DNA of 29,889 bases, from contig JAYOFM010000035.1 of the NCBI GenBank assembly GCA_038117225.1, forward strand, positions 1 through 29,889, given 5' to 3'. Source of the stretch: JAYOFM01 sp038117225 (lineage in GTDB: Bacteria > Pseudomonadota > Alphaproteobacteria > Rhodospirillales > Casp-alpha2). Below, in pieces: positions 15,797 to 23,935 of this stretch (position 1 is its first letter; every line of letters begins with the position of its first letter). The notes beneath the pieces were generated by a model, which saw only the letters and a list, made by a program, of their open reading frames with translations, did no database searches and had not been told where the DNA came from. A program made the position numbers and the translations under genes.

Positions 15797-16615
15797 ATGT
15801 CGTCAGACGCCGCAAAAACCCATCCCTACCATATGGTTGAACCGTCGAAGTGGCCGTTCCTCGGCGCGCTGGGGGGGTTCGTCAGCGCCGTCGGGCTGAT
15901 CATGTGGGCCAAGGACGGTCCGTCGTATGTGTTTTTCGCTGGCATTGCCCTTTTGCTCTACACCTGCTTCGGTTGGTGGAGGGATGTCATCAACGAGGCC
16001 AATAATGGCGTCGATCATACGCACGAGGTGAAGCACGGCCTGCGCTTCGGCATGATCCTGTTCATCACCTCGGAAGTGATGTTCTTTTTCGCCTTCTTCT
16101 GGGCCTATTTTAATTCGTCCGTGCCGGCGCTGAGCTTTGCAGCCAGCCCGGTGTGGCCACCAGAAGGCATCCTGCCGCTGCATACGTGGACCATTCCGTT
16201 TCTTAATACGCTGATTCTATTGACCTCGGGCGTGACCGTGACATACGCGCACCATGCAATCCTGAAAGGCGATCACCGTCGATGCGCTAACGGCCTGATC
16301 CTGACGATTCTTCTTGGGGTGATTTTTACAGGTTTTCAAGCCTACGAATATTCCGTCGCGACCTTTACCATCAAGGACGGCATCTATCCCTCGACATTCT
16401 ACCTGGCAACCGGGTTCCATGGCGCTCACGTCATCATCGGAACGATTTTCCTGTTCGTCTGCTTCTTGCGGGTGCGCAAGGGCGACTTCACGGCGAAGAC
16501 CCACATTGGCTTCGAAGCCGCGGCCTGGTACTGGCATTTTGTCGACGTGGTCTGGCTCTTCCTGTTCTGCGCCGTCTATTGGTGGGGTAATTTCGGTTAC
16601 GTCTTCCCGGAATGA
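15797..16615 (+). CDS. coxC: Cytochrome c oxidase subunit III
   Basis: A 272-residue integral membrane subunit with seven predicted helices, which stabilises the oxidase core and proton uptake. Family marks include the N-terminal HPYHMVEPSKWP segment, the LFITSEVMFFFAFFWAYF helix with the conserved glutamate, the THTWTIPFLNT-like PLHTWTIPFLNTLILL segment, FYLATGFHGAHV and the C-terminal AAWYWHFVDVVWLFLF. The start ATG at 15797 follows GAGAGGA. The reading frame extends upstream to 15641, but that part overlaps ctaG. It is followed by the DUF983 gene after 48 bases; no SURF1 gene is found here, although one often follows in related bacteria. Confidence 0.97.
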   Translation: MSSDAAKTHPYHMVEPSKWPFLGALGGFVSAVGLIMWAKDGPSYVFFAGIALLLYTCFGWWRDVINEANNGVDHTHEVKHGLRFGMILFITSEVMFFFAFFWAYFNSSVPALSFAASPVWPPEGILPLHTWTIPFLNTLILLTSGVTVTYAHHAILKGDHRRCANGLILTILLGVIFTGFQAYEYSVATFTIKDGIYPSTFYLATGFHGAHVIIGTIFLFVCFLRVRKGDFTAKTHIGFEAAAWYWHFVDVVWLFLFCAVYWWGNFGYVFPE

Positions 16616-16663
16616 CCTTCGCGCCGGTCTTGCCCGTCGCATGACCGGTCGCATGCCAAGAAA

Positions 16664-17059
16664 ATGACTACTCAACCATCGTTCCCCGAGCGAACGACGT
16701 GGCACGTTCTTCGCCTGGGTTTCGCCGGCCGTTGTCCGCGTTGCGGCGTTGGACGGTTGTTTGACGGTTATCTGAACGTGGCGGAGAAGTGCGAGGTCTG
16801 CGAACTTGGGCTGGAAGGCCATGATAGTGGCGACGGCGCCGTGGTGCCGGCGATGCTGCTTCTGGGCGGGCTTATTGTCGGCGCGGCATTGGTTGTCGAA
16901 ATTCGCTACGAACCACCGGTGTGGCTGCATATGGTGATCTGGTTGCCGCTGGCGACTTTGTTGACTCTCTGGATACTACCGCGACTCAAGGGCATGGGTA
17001 TCGCCATCCAACATAGGGTCCGCTCGACCGATGAACCGGGGCAACTCGGCGGCGTCTGA
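16664..17059 (+). CDS. DUF983 family zinc-ribbon membrane protein
   Basis: A 131-residue DUF983 protein, commonly found after coxC in alphaproteobacteria. It has a putative metal-binding ribbon made of Cys24/Cys27 (CPRC) and Cys43/Cys46 (CEVC), then two hydrophobic helices (about 58-78 and 84-103). The family's function is unknown; its steady link to cox operons suggests a part in oxidase assembly or metal handling. The C-terminal tail is polar. It ends two bases before the convergent GDCCVxC gene. Only a weak ribosome site (AAGAAA) is seen. Confidence 0.88.
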   Translation: MTTQPSFPERTTWHVLRLGFAGRCPRCGVGRLFDGYLNVAEKCEVCELGLEGHDSGDGAVVPAMLLLGGLIVGAALVVEIRYEPPVWLHMVIWLPLATLLTLWILPRLKGMGIAIQHRVRSTDEPGQLGGV

Positions 17060-17061
17060 TC

Positions 17062-17271
17062 TCAATGACTGCAGCCGGCGCCAGCCTGTTCGGGAGGGCA
17101 TTTGACGTCGCCATAGCTGCAATAGACACAGCAGTCGCCCGCCAACGGTTTCAGTACCGCGCCGCATCCCGTGCAGTCATAGAAGTACTGGCAGGCATCG
17201 GTTGGCATCTGTTCACGCGCCGCGTGACCGCACTGCGGGCAGGTCAAGGTGGAGAATCGATCTATCGACAT
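17062..17271 (-). CDS. GDCCVxC domain small cysteine-rich protein
   Basis: A 69-residue protein with ten cysteines: Cys11/Cys14 (CPQC), Cys27, Cys33/Cys36 (CTGC), the GDCCVYC motif (Cys47, Cys48, Cys51), Cys58 and Cys67. The GDCCVxC family is regularly encoded beside MerF-type mercury transporters and is presumed to bind a heavy metal, but its biochemical role is not established. It follows MerF by two bases on the same strand. There is no signal peptide, so a cytoplasmic metal-binding role is likely. It ends two bases from the convergent DUF983 gene. Confidence 0.85.
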   Translation of the reverse strand: MSIDRFSTLTCPQCGHAAREQMPTDACQYFYDCTGCGAVLKPLAGDCCVYCSYGDVKCPPEQAGAGCSH

Positions 17272-17273
17272 GG

Positions 17274-17489
17274 TTATTCACCAGTGTCCCGGCGATCCCG
17301 GTAAAGCGCAAAACCTGTCAAGCCGATGAAAAAAGCGAGCGCCGGAAATAGTACGAAGTCGAGCCAGGCCACGAGTGCCGACAAACCGACGGACGCGAAC
17401 ACAATGACGAGAACTGGCGTGAAACAACAGATCGCCGTTATGGCGGTGCCGATGATACCCGTCCGCAGCAGTGTTTTATGCCGTGCCAT
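17274..17489 (-). CDS. merF: MerF-type mercury transport protein
   Basis: A 71-residue membrane protein with two helices. The first carries the vicinal pair Cys21/Cys22 (ITAICCFTPVLVIV), the mercury-binding motif of MerF; the second is LDFVLFPALAFFIGLTGFALY. Classical plasmid MerF has a second Cys pair near its C-terminal end. Here that pair is missing, as in many short chromosomal forms. It would carry Hg(II) across the inner membrane for MerA, but neither merA, merP nor merR is in this window. It is flanked closely by the SLC13 permease (three bases upstream) and the GDCCVxC gene (two bases downstream), so the three form one operon. Confidence 0.85.
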   Translation of the reverse strand: MARHKTLLRTGIIGTAITAICCFTPVLVIVFASVGLSALVAWLDFVLFPALAFFIGLTGFALYRDRRDTGE

Positions 17490-17492
17490 GAT

Positions 17493-18926
17493 TCAGCCGA
17501 AATATCCCAACAACCGCCACCAGAAATAGTTCAACGGCGTCAGGATCACTAGAGTCACGGCGGCGATGCTGAGGGTTACCCTCGCACCGTCGCGCAACGG
17601 CACGCCGCCCAGCCGCATGGCGATGATTAGCGGCGGTACCTGATAAGGCAACAGCACCGTCGAGTGACCGATGACCAGTGACATCAATACTGTCGCCAAC
17701 GGCAACTCGGCGCTGGCGGCCAATTCCGGCGCCAGCGGACCGAGAACGGCGGATAAGCCTGGCGCCGTGGTGACGGTACTGATCAATGTTCCCAGCGCTG
17801 CCAACGACATGAAATTGGCGAGGTCCTGCCCGGGGGTCAGCGGGAGATAGGCCAGCAGAAAACCGCCCAGGGCCTTACCCACGCCGGTCTCTGAAATGAC
17901 CACGCCAAGACTTAGGATGCCGGCGACGTAGATGGCCGAGGCGAAATTGACTCGCTTGAGATCATCCGCAGCCACCACGCCGACGCCCGGCATCAGGCAG
18001 AACACGGCGGTGGTCAAGGCGATCCAGGCCGGCGAGACGCCATGCCAGAAATCAGTGATCCAGAAGCCCAACGTCAGCATCAGGGCTATGGCCAACCGCC
18101 GGCCGCCGGCGGTTAGTGGTGCCGAAGCCGAAACGCGCTCAGGTATCGCGGATTCCACCGGTCGCGCGTCGTCCTTGAACAGGGCGACGACGACGGCATA
18201 GATCAGCATCGCCCGGGCCAATCCCACCGCCGGCAGGTGCAATAACATGTAGTCGCCGTAATTGAAGCGGATGTCGAACAGCGTTTCGGCGACCCCGACC
18301 AGAACCATGTTCGGGACGTTGGAGGGTAGTACCGCCGATGACGGCATCCAGGTTCCGCAAACCATGGCCAGGATCAGACCAGAACGGCCGCGACTGCCGG
18401 GCTCGAACCCCAGCCGGTCGGCCAGTGCGGTGACGATGGGAATCATGATCAAGACACGCCCCAACGTCCCCGGCATGACCAGCGTCAGCAACATACCGAC
18501 GATGATCAGGCCGCCAACCATGGCCCCATAGGACGTACCAAGCCGTGCCGTTACGACGGCGGCCAGCCGGGCGCCTAGACCGGTGCGTTCGACCGCGACG
18601 CCGATAATCAGGCCTCCCGTGGCCAGCCACATTGCGGTCGTCTGGAAGCCCTGGAACACTATTGATGCCGGCGCCACCTGGAACAGCATGGCGATGGCAA
18701 AAAAGGCCAACGCCGTTACCGCCTCGGCGACCACACCCGTGGCGTAAAGCCCGATGGAAAAGATCGCGAGCGCGGCGCCCCGCATGAGCTCTGGCGTGAC
18801 GCCGTCCGGGGCCGGCGCAATGAACATCATTAAGGCCGCCACGGTCGTCGCAAGAGCGATTCCGTGCGGCGCATCCATGCGTACCGAGTTGGTCGGGCCG
18901 GGGGGCGGGGGCACGGGCTGATTCAT
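17493..18926 (-). CDS. SLC13/DASS family permease
   Basis: A 477-residue membrane protein of the divalent-anion:sodium symporter (SLC13/DASS, CitT-like) family in the ion transporter superfamily, with about eleven to twelve hydrophobic segments in two repeated halves. The inverted repeats are visible: SSAVLPSNVPNMVLVGVA in the first half and STVTTAPGLSAVL, then GHSTVLLPYQVPPLIIA in the second, corresponding to the substrate-binding loops. Likely substrates are dicarboxylates, sulfate or related anions, but the usual SNT sodium motifs are altered, so the substrate is not predicted. It is first in an operon with MerF and GDCCVxC. The ATG at 18926 follows AGGGG; an alternative ATG is at 18878. 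It diverges from phaC. Confidence 0.82.
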   Translation of the reverse strand: MNQPVPPPPGPTNSVRMDAPHGIALATTVAALMMFIAPAPDGVTPELMRGAALAIFSIGLYATGVVAEAVTALAFFAIAMLFQVAPASIVFQGFQTTAMWLATGGLIIGVAVERTGLGARLAAVVTARLGTSYGAMVGGLIIVGMLLTLVMPGTLGRVLIMIPIVTALADRLGFEPGSRGRSGLILAMVCGTWMPSSAVLPSNVPNMVLVGVAETLFDIRFNYGDYMLLHLPAVGLARAMLIYAVVVALFKDDARPVESAIPERVSASAPLTAGGRRLAIALMLTLGFWITDFWHGVSPAWIALTTAVFCLMPGVGVVAADDLKRVNFASAIYVAGILSLGVVISETGVGKALGGFLLAYLPLTPGQDLANFMSLAALGTLISTVTTAPGLSAVLGPLAPELAASAELPLATVLMSLVIGHSTVLLPYQVPPLIIAMRLGGVPLRDGARVTLSIAAVTLVILTPLNYFWWRLLGYFG

Positions 18927-18984
18927 GGTACCCCTGTTACCGTAATCGTCGTACCGGAGAAAGGCCGCGTTTCTTGCCTCCGGT

Positions 18985-19013
18985 TGGCAGCGACCTGGGC
19001 CGGGGGTAAGCTG
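18985..19013 (+). promoter_or_regulatory. Candidate promoter for phaC
   Basis: TTGGCA (18985-18990) and TAAGCT (19008-19013) are separated by 17 bases and lie about 55 bases before the phaC start codon. Hexamer match is moderate; no operator-like palindrome was noticed around it. Confidence 0.4.
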
Positions 19014-19067
19014 TTCCGATCAATAATGGTTTCATCGCAATGTTCCCCCGCCCGGGAGGAAAAGACC

Positions 19068-20867
19068 ATGACCGACCAGCCGAGCAACGAAAATCCAGCC
19101 ATCGACGCCGAGCGCCTGACGCGGACCATGACCGAGTTCGCCGAACGCAGCCAGCGCATCGTCAACACCTTCTTGGAACGTCAGCAGTCCGACGACGGTT
19201 TCAAGGTGGCCGATCCGGCGGTCATCGGCCGCGCGTTTCTAGACCTCACGGCGAAAATGTTGGCCGATCCGGCAAAACTCGCCGAAGCCCAGGCACAGTT
19301 ATGGACCCAGTATGCCAACCTTTGGCAATCGACCGCCAAGCGGTTGGCGGGCGAAGAGGTTGAACCTGTCGTCGAGCCGGCGCGTGATGACAAGCGTTTC
19401 AAGGATGATGCCTGGAACGAGGAAACGATCTACGACTTCATCAAGCAGTCCTATCTGCTGACCTCAAATTGGATGCAGTCAACGGTGCGCGAGGTAGACG
19501 GGCTTGATGACAAAACCCGCGAGAAAGTGGATTTTTATACCCGTCAGTTCGTCGATGCCATGGCGCCGAGCAACTTCGCCGCCACTAATCCCAAAGTGGT
19601 CAAGAAAACCATCGACAGCGGCGGTGAGAACTTGCTCAACGGGCTGAGTAATCTACTGAGTGATCTGGAAAAGGGTGAGGGTGACCTGCGCATCTCCATG
19701 ACCGACGTGGAGGCATTCACGCCGGGTCAGAACATCGCCGTTTCGCCTGGAAAGGTGGTATTCCAGAACGAATTGATGCAGCTTCTGCAATATGCGCCAT
19801 CAACTGAAAAGGTGTTCCGCCGTCCGCTGCTGATCGTGCCGCCCTGGATCAACAAATTTTATATCCTCGATCTGCAGCCTCGGAACTCATTCATCAAATG
19901 GGCCGTCGATCAGGGGCATACGGTGTTTGTCATTTCGTGGGTCAATCCGGATGAAAAGCTGGCCCATAAAGGATTCGACGACTACATGATTGATGGTCCG
20001 CTTGCCGCCATGGATGCCATCGAGCAGGCCACCGGCGAGCGCGAGATCAATCTCATCGGATATTGTATCGGCGGCACGCTGACAGCCTCGACTCTCGCCT
20101 ACATGGCGGTGCACGGGGATGACCGGGTCGCCTCGGCGACCTATTTCACGACCATGATTGATTTCGAAGAGCCCGGCGAACTCGGCGTCTTTATCGACGA
20201 GGAGCAGTTGGAAAAGTTGGAGGCGCACATGGCCAAGACCGGCTATCTGGAAGGTCGCCACATGGCCCAGGCCTTCAACATGATGCGCGACAACGACTTG
20301 ATCTGGTCATTCGTCGTCAACAATTACCTGATGGGCCGCGAACCGATGGCATTCGATCTGTTGTACTGGAATGCCGATTCGACGCGCATGCCGGCAATGA
20401 TGCACGGCACCTATCTGCGCAAGATGTATCTGGAGAACAAGCTCAAGGATCCGGGCGGCATCACCCTGGCCGACACGCCCATCGACCTTTCCCGCATCAA
20501 AACACCGACCTATATTCTGGCGACCAAGGACGACCACATCGCCCCGTGGACGTCTGCTTATCGATCCTGTGGGCTCTATAGCGGCCCCGTCCGGTTTGTG
20601 CTGGCCGCATCGGGCCATATTGCCGGTGTCATCAATCCACCAGTCGCCAACAAATATTGTCATTGGACGCGTACCGGCAAACCGCCCGCCGAGGCCGGCG
20701 CGTGGTTCTACGGCGCCAAGCGGCACGATGGATCGTGGTGGCCGGATTGGCAGAATTGGGTAAAACGACGCGGTGGTGGCCAAGTGGCGGCGCGTCAGCC
20801 CGGTGACGGGAGGTTGAAGGCGATCGAGGATGCGCCCGGTTCATACGTGACTGTGCGCCTTGAATAG
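19068..20867 (+). CDS. phaC: Class I poly(3-hydroxyalkanoate) synthase
   Basis: A 599-residue polymerase that joins (R)-3-hydroxyacyl-CoA into polyhydroxyalkanoate storage granules. The lipase-like box GYCIGGT places the catalytic Cys333. The likely aspartate is Asp489 (KDDHIAPW) and the histidine His517 (SGHIAGVINPP). The Asp-His spacing of 28 equals that in the Cupriavidus enzyme. The length and single-subunit form are class I; the N-terminal 200 residues are the variable domain. The ATG at 19068 has a strong GGGAGG ribosome site. The frame is open upstream to 18864, but that extension overlaps the divergent permease and lacks family similarity. No phaA, phaB or phasin gene is nearby. Confidence 0.96.
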   Translation: MTDQPSNENPAIDAERLTRTMTEFAERSQRIVNTFLERQQSDDGFKVADPAVIGRAFLDLTAKMLADPAKLAEAQAQLWTQYANLWQSTAKRLAGEEVEPVVEPARDDKRFKDDAWNEETIYDFIKQSYLLTSNWMQSTVREVDGLDDKTREKVDFYTRQFVDAMAPSNFAATNPKVVKKTIDSGGENLLNGLSNLLSDLEKGEGDLRISMTDVEAFTPGQNIAVSPGKVVFQNELMQLLQYAPSTEKVFRRPLLIVPPWINKFYILDLQPRNSFIKWAVDQGHTVFVISWVNPDEKLAHKGFDDYMIDGPLAAMDAIEQATGEREINLIGYCIGGTLTASTLAYMAVHGDDRVASATYFTTMIDFEEPGELGVFIDEEQLEKLEAHMAKTGYLEGRHMAQAFNMMRDNDLIWSFVVNNYLMGREPMAFDLLYWNADSTRMPAMMHGTYLRKMYLENKLKDPGGITLADTPIDLSRIKTPTYILATKDDHIAPWTSAYRSCGLYSGPVRFVLAASGHIAGVINPPVANKYCHWTRTGKPPAEAGAWFYGAKRHDGSWWPDWQNWVKRRGGGQVAARQPGDGRLKAIEDAPGSYVTVRLE

Positions 20868-20929
20868 GATTCAATGCCGCATGAGCGCGTTACGGGAATC
20901 TGGCTCGGGGGTAACGGAGGCGAGACGCC

Positions 20930-22729
20930 ATGAGCGGGACGCAACCAGCTGAAATGGCGGTGGTCGCGGAAATGCCGTTAGACGACGGACCCGACCCATC
21001 AAAAGTCGTTCTCAATCATCTAGAACTGCTGTCCGAATTGCACCACGAGTTCGTTTCCACTCGTGATCTCAACGCCACGTTGGCTCGCGCCGTAACCATG
21101 ATCCGCGACTACCTGAACGCCGAGGCCGGCGCGCTGTTCCTGCTTGACCGAGAGAATGATGAACTATCGTGTCAGGCGTCGAACGGGCCGGTCGATGTCA
21201 CGGGACTGACGCTACGGTCGGATCAGGGAATTGTCGGCCGTTGCGTGACCGGTGATTGCGCGCGAATTGTTCGCGACGTCTCCTTGGATCCCAACTTTCA
21301 CGCCGACGTGGACGAACAGACGGGATTTTGCACGCGATCCATCTTGTGCGCGCCCATGAGCGTTCAGGGCGAAGCCATCGGCGCCATCGAACTGCTTAAC
21401 AAACGCGGCGGCGACGGCTTATTCAATGAAGGCGATTTGCAACTGTTGCAGGTTCTCGCGACCGCCGCAGCCATGTCGATTAAGAACGCTCGCATGGCCG
21501 ACGAATTGGTCGAACAGGAGCGCGTTGCCCGTGAGCTCGAATTGGCGGCCGAGATTCAGCGTTCGCTGCTGCCCGGGGAAACGCCGGAAGGTTTCGCGCT
21601 GTTCGGCGTCAATTACCCGGCTCGCGTTGTGTCCGGTGATTTCTTCGACTATTTCCCGCTCGCCGACGGCCGGGTGATGTTCTCCCTCGGTGATGTTTCC
21701 GGCAAGGGGATGAACGCCGCGCTGATGATGGCCAAGACGGCCAGCCTGCTGCGCTGCCTAGGTAAATCCATCAACGAACCCGGCCGCTTGTTGGCGCTGG
21801 TCAACGATGAGATTTGCGAGACCGCGACGCGCGGCATGTTCGTGACCCTGGTGAGCGGCGTTTACGATCCGGCGACCGGTCACGTGCGCCTCGCCAACGC
21901 CGGCCATGAACCACCGTTGGTTCAGGATGCGGCGGGTAACTTCAGGGAAATTCCGGCCGATGCGCCGCCACTCGGTATTGCACCAATCCTGGTCGATGCG
22001 GAAGGATTTCCGGAAACCGAGTTTCACCTGGATGGCGGAGCGCTGTATCTTTTCACTGACGGCATTACCGAAGGGTACACGGCGCCAGACCGGGAACTAG
22101 GATCCGACGGGTTCAAACGGATCGCTCTGGATAAATGGGAAGACGGCATGGCCGTGGTCCTGAAAACGGTCGCCGACACCATCTATAACTCCGGCGTGCC
22201 GCTGCGCGATGATGTAACGGTGATGGCCATTGATGATCGTGTGCCCGAACGGAGCGGTCTGGTCGATCGCCATGATGCCATCGAGCCAGGCGCCACTGAT
22301 CCGCTGGGCGAGAAGCTGATTTCCATGCGGGTCACAGCTGACGCCAGCCGGCTCAAGATTATTCGCAACAGCGTTCGCGAAACGTCGCTGTTCTGCGGTC
22401 TTTCGGAGTCCGACGCGGGGGACGTGGTGCTGGCCGTGGACGAGGCGTGCCAGAATATCATCCGCCATGCCTACGGCGGTCGCCCCGATGGTGATATTCA
22501 GATGGAAATTCGTCGCCGTAACGACAAAATGGTTATAACCTTGCGTGACTTCGCGGATGTGATCGATGTGGCGCGGGTGAAGCCGCGCGACCTTGACGAC
22601 GTTCGCCCGGGCGGCCTGGGGACACACCTGATGCGTGAAATCATGGATGCGGTGGATTTCCTGCCGCCGCCCTTCGATGGCGGAAATTTGTTGCGTATGG
22701 TCAAAAAACTGCCCGGAACCGGGAATTGA
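20930..22729 (+). CDS. GAF - PP2C (SpoIIE/RsbU) - HATPase (RsbW) partner-switch regulator
   Basis: A 599-residue soluble protein with three domains. A GAF sensor (about 35-185) is followed by a coiled-coil linker (190-213, AEIQRSLLPG), then an RsbU/SpoIIE-type PP2C phosphatase (about 215-436) with metal-binding Asp237 (SGDFFD), Asp255 (GDVSGKG) and Asp377 (FTDG). The end is an RsbW-like GHKL kinase domain (about 465-598) with N-box Glu505/Asn509 (DEACQNIIRHAY) and a GGLG loop at 561-564. The protein could thus both phosphorylate and dephosphorylate a STAS-domain partner. A SpoIIAA-like STAS gene follows after 27 bases and then the Mla genes. GGAGG lies nine bases before the ATG. No sigma factor gene is nearby. 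Confidence 0.92.
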   Translation: MSGTQPAEMAVVAEMPLDDGPDPSKVVLNHLELLSELHHEFVSTRDLNATLARAVTMIRDYLNAEAGALFLLDRENDELSCQASNGPVDVTGLTLRSDQGIVGRCVTGDCARIVRDVSLDPNFHADVDEQTGFCTRSILCAPMSVQGEAIGAIELLNKRGGDGLFNEGDLQLLQVLATAAAMSIKNARMADELVEQERVARELELAAEIQRSLLPGETPEGFALFGVNYPARVVSGDFFDYFPLADGRVMFSLGDVSGKGMNAALMMAKTASLLRCLGKSINEPGRLLALVNDEICETATRGMFVTLVSGVYDPATGHVRLANAGHEPPLVQDAAGNFREIPADAPPLGIAPILVDAEGFPETEFHLDGGALYLFTDGITEGYTAPDRELGSDGFKRIALDKWEDGMAVVLKTVADTIYNSGVPLRDDVTVMAIDDRVPERSGLVDRHDAIEPGATDPLGEKLISMRVTADASRLKIIRNSVRETSLFCGLSESDAGDVVLAVDEACQNIIRHAYGGRPDGDIQMEIRRRNDKMVITLRDFADVIDVARVKPRDLDDVRPGGLGTHLMREIMDAVDFLPPPFDGGNLLRMVKKLPGTGN

Positions 22730-22756
22730 AGATAGCGAGGGAGGGTTAGAAAAAAC

Positions 22757-23089
22757 ATGGAGCATCAATCTATTGAGCAGGGTGGCGTCATGGTGGTCGC
22801 CTTCACTGGAGATGTCGACTTACAGAGCTCGCCCGAGGCGCGTAAGGCGTTGCTGGCCGCCGTCGGCGGCGGCAAGAACGTGCTCGTTGATCTGTCCGGT
22901 GTCGGTTATATCGACTCATCCGGAGTCGCGTCATTGGTCGAAAGCCTGCAGACGGCGCGAAAATCCGGCAATTCGCTGGCCCTCGCGGCGGTCAGCGAGG
23001 GCGCGACGCGGGTCCTGCAACTGGCGCGTCTGGATAAAGTGTTCACCATCCACGATACCGTCGAACAGGGTTTGGCCGAGCTCGGCTGA
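22757..23089 (+). CDS. STAS domain protein (SpoIIAA/RsbV-like, possible MlaB equivalent)
   Basis: A 110-residue single STAS domain. It holds the anti-anti-sigma phosphorylation motif DSSG at residues 53-56 (GYIDSSGVASLVE); by comparison with SpoIIAA the second serine, Ser55, is the acceptor. Two roles are possible. It may be the target of the preceding kinase/phosphatase protein. It may also be the MlaB-type subunit of the ABC transporter, since MlaB is a STAS protein that binds the MlaF ATPase and this gene ends nine bases before mlaE. The two are not exclusive. GGGAGGG stands about 12 bases before the ATG. Confidence 0.9.
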   Translation: MEHQSIEQGGVMVVAFTGDVDLQSSPEARKALLAAVGGGKNVLVDLSGVGYIDSSGVASLVESLQTARKSGNSLALAAVSEGATRVLQLARLDKVFTIHDTVEQGLAELG

Positions 23090-23098
23090 TCACGCGTT

Positions 23099-23914
23099 AT
23101 GCAGGCCAGCCCCCCAACCGCCGCCCTAACCCAACGGCTCGAACGACTGGGCCGTGGCGCCGTGCATTTTATCGAGGCGATCGGCAACGGCGGAATTTTG
23201 GTCGCGGAAAGCTTCTATTGGGTGGTGTTCGGCCACCGCGATCGCCAGCCCGTACGGATGACGGCGGTCATCGAGCAGGCAATGGAAACGGGCATTCGGG
23301 CCATCCCCATTATTGCCATGTTGGCGGGAACCATCGGCATCATGCTGGCCATCCAGGGCATTCACACCCTGCGCATATTTGGCGCCGAAAGCCGGGTCAC
23401 CATCGGCATCGCGTTTTCCGTGGTGCGTGAGTTCGCGCCGCTGATCACCGGCATTCTGGTCGCGGGACGATCTGGCTCGGCCCTGGCGGCGCGCATCGGC
23501 ACCATGAAGATTAATCAGGAAATCGATGCCCTAAAGGTCATGGGCATTAATCCGACCCGCTTTCTTGTGGTGCCATCCCTGATTTCCATGCTGGTGATGG
23601 TGCCGGCCCTGACACTGCTTTCCATGTTTGTCGGCCTGCTGGCGGCCGGTCTTTACGTGGGGGTTGATCTCGGCATCTCCATCGCTGCCTACACGCATGA
23701 TGTTCTCGACATTTTGAGCGTCGATGATCTAGGCCACGGCCTCGGCAAAAGCGTGATCTTCGCGGTGCTGATCGCCGTTATCGGCGTCGTCAATGGTGCG
23801 AGCGTACAGGGCGGTGCCGAAGGCGTCGGCAAGGCGACGACACGAGCCGTGGTGCAGGCAATTTCGGCCATCGTCCTGACGGACATGCTGTTTGCTTTCG
23901 TGGCCACCCGTTAA
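23099..23914 (+). CDS. mlaE: MlaE-type ABC transporter permease
   Basis: A 271-residue inner-membrane permease of the MlaE (formerly DUF140) family. The family signature GSALAARIGTMKINQEID lies at residues 126-143 and is followed by ALKVMGINP. An N-terminal amphipathic interface helix precedes about five membrane helices. With MlaF and MlaD it moves phospholipids between the inner and outer membranes to keep outer-membrane asymmetry. It begins nine bases after the STAS gene and ends 21 bases before mlaF, so all are one operon. The start at 23099 has no strong ribosome site, consistent with coupling to the upstream gene. Confidence 0.94.
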   Translation: MQASPPTAALTQRLERLGRGAVHFIEAIGNGGILVAESFYWVVFGHRDRQPVRMTAVIEQAMETGIRAIPIIAMLAGTIGIMLAIQGIHTLRIFGAESRVTIGIAFSVVREFAPLITGILVAGRSGSALAARIGTMKINQEIDALKVMGINPTRFLVVPSLISMLVMVPALTLLSMFVGLLAAGLYVGVDLGISIAAYTHDVLDILSVDDLGHGLGKSVIFAVLIAVIGVVNGASVQGGAEGVGKATTRAVVQAISAIVLTDMLFAFVATR

Positions 23915-23935
23915 CGGATCGAAAGGGATGGCGAT

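Noticed and set aside
16616..16663. Repeat GTCGCATG twice between coxC and the DUF983 gene
   Set aside because: Two copies of an 8-mer 16 bases apart are not enough to call a functional repeat, and there is no stem with a T-run that would make a terminator.
18864..19067. 68-residue N-terminal extension of phaC
   Set aside because: The extension overlaps the divergent permease gene, and the ATG at 19068 has a strong GGGAGG site and a family-typical start.
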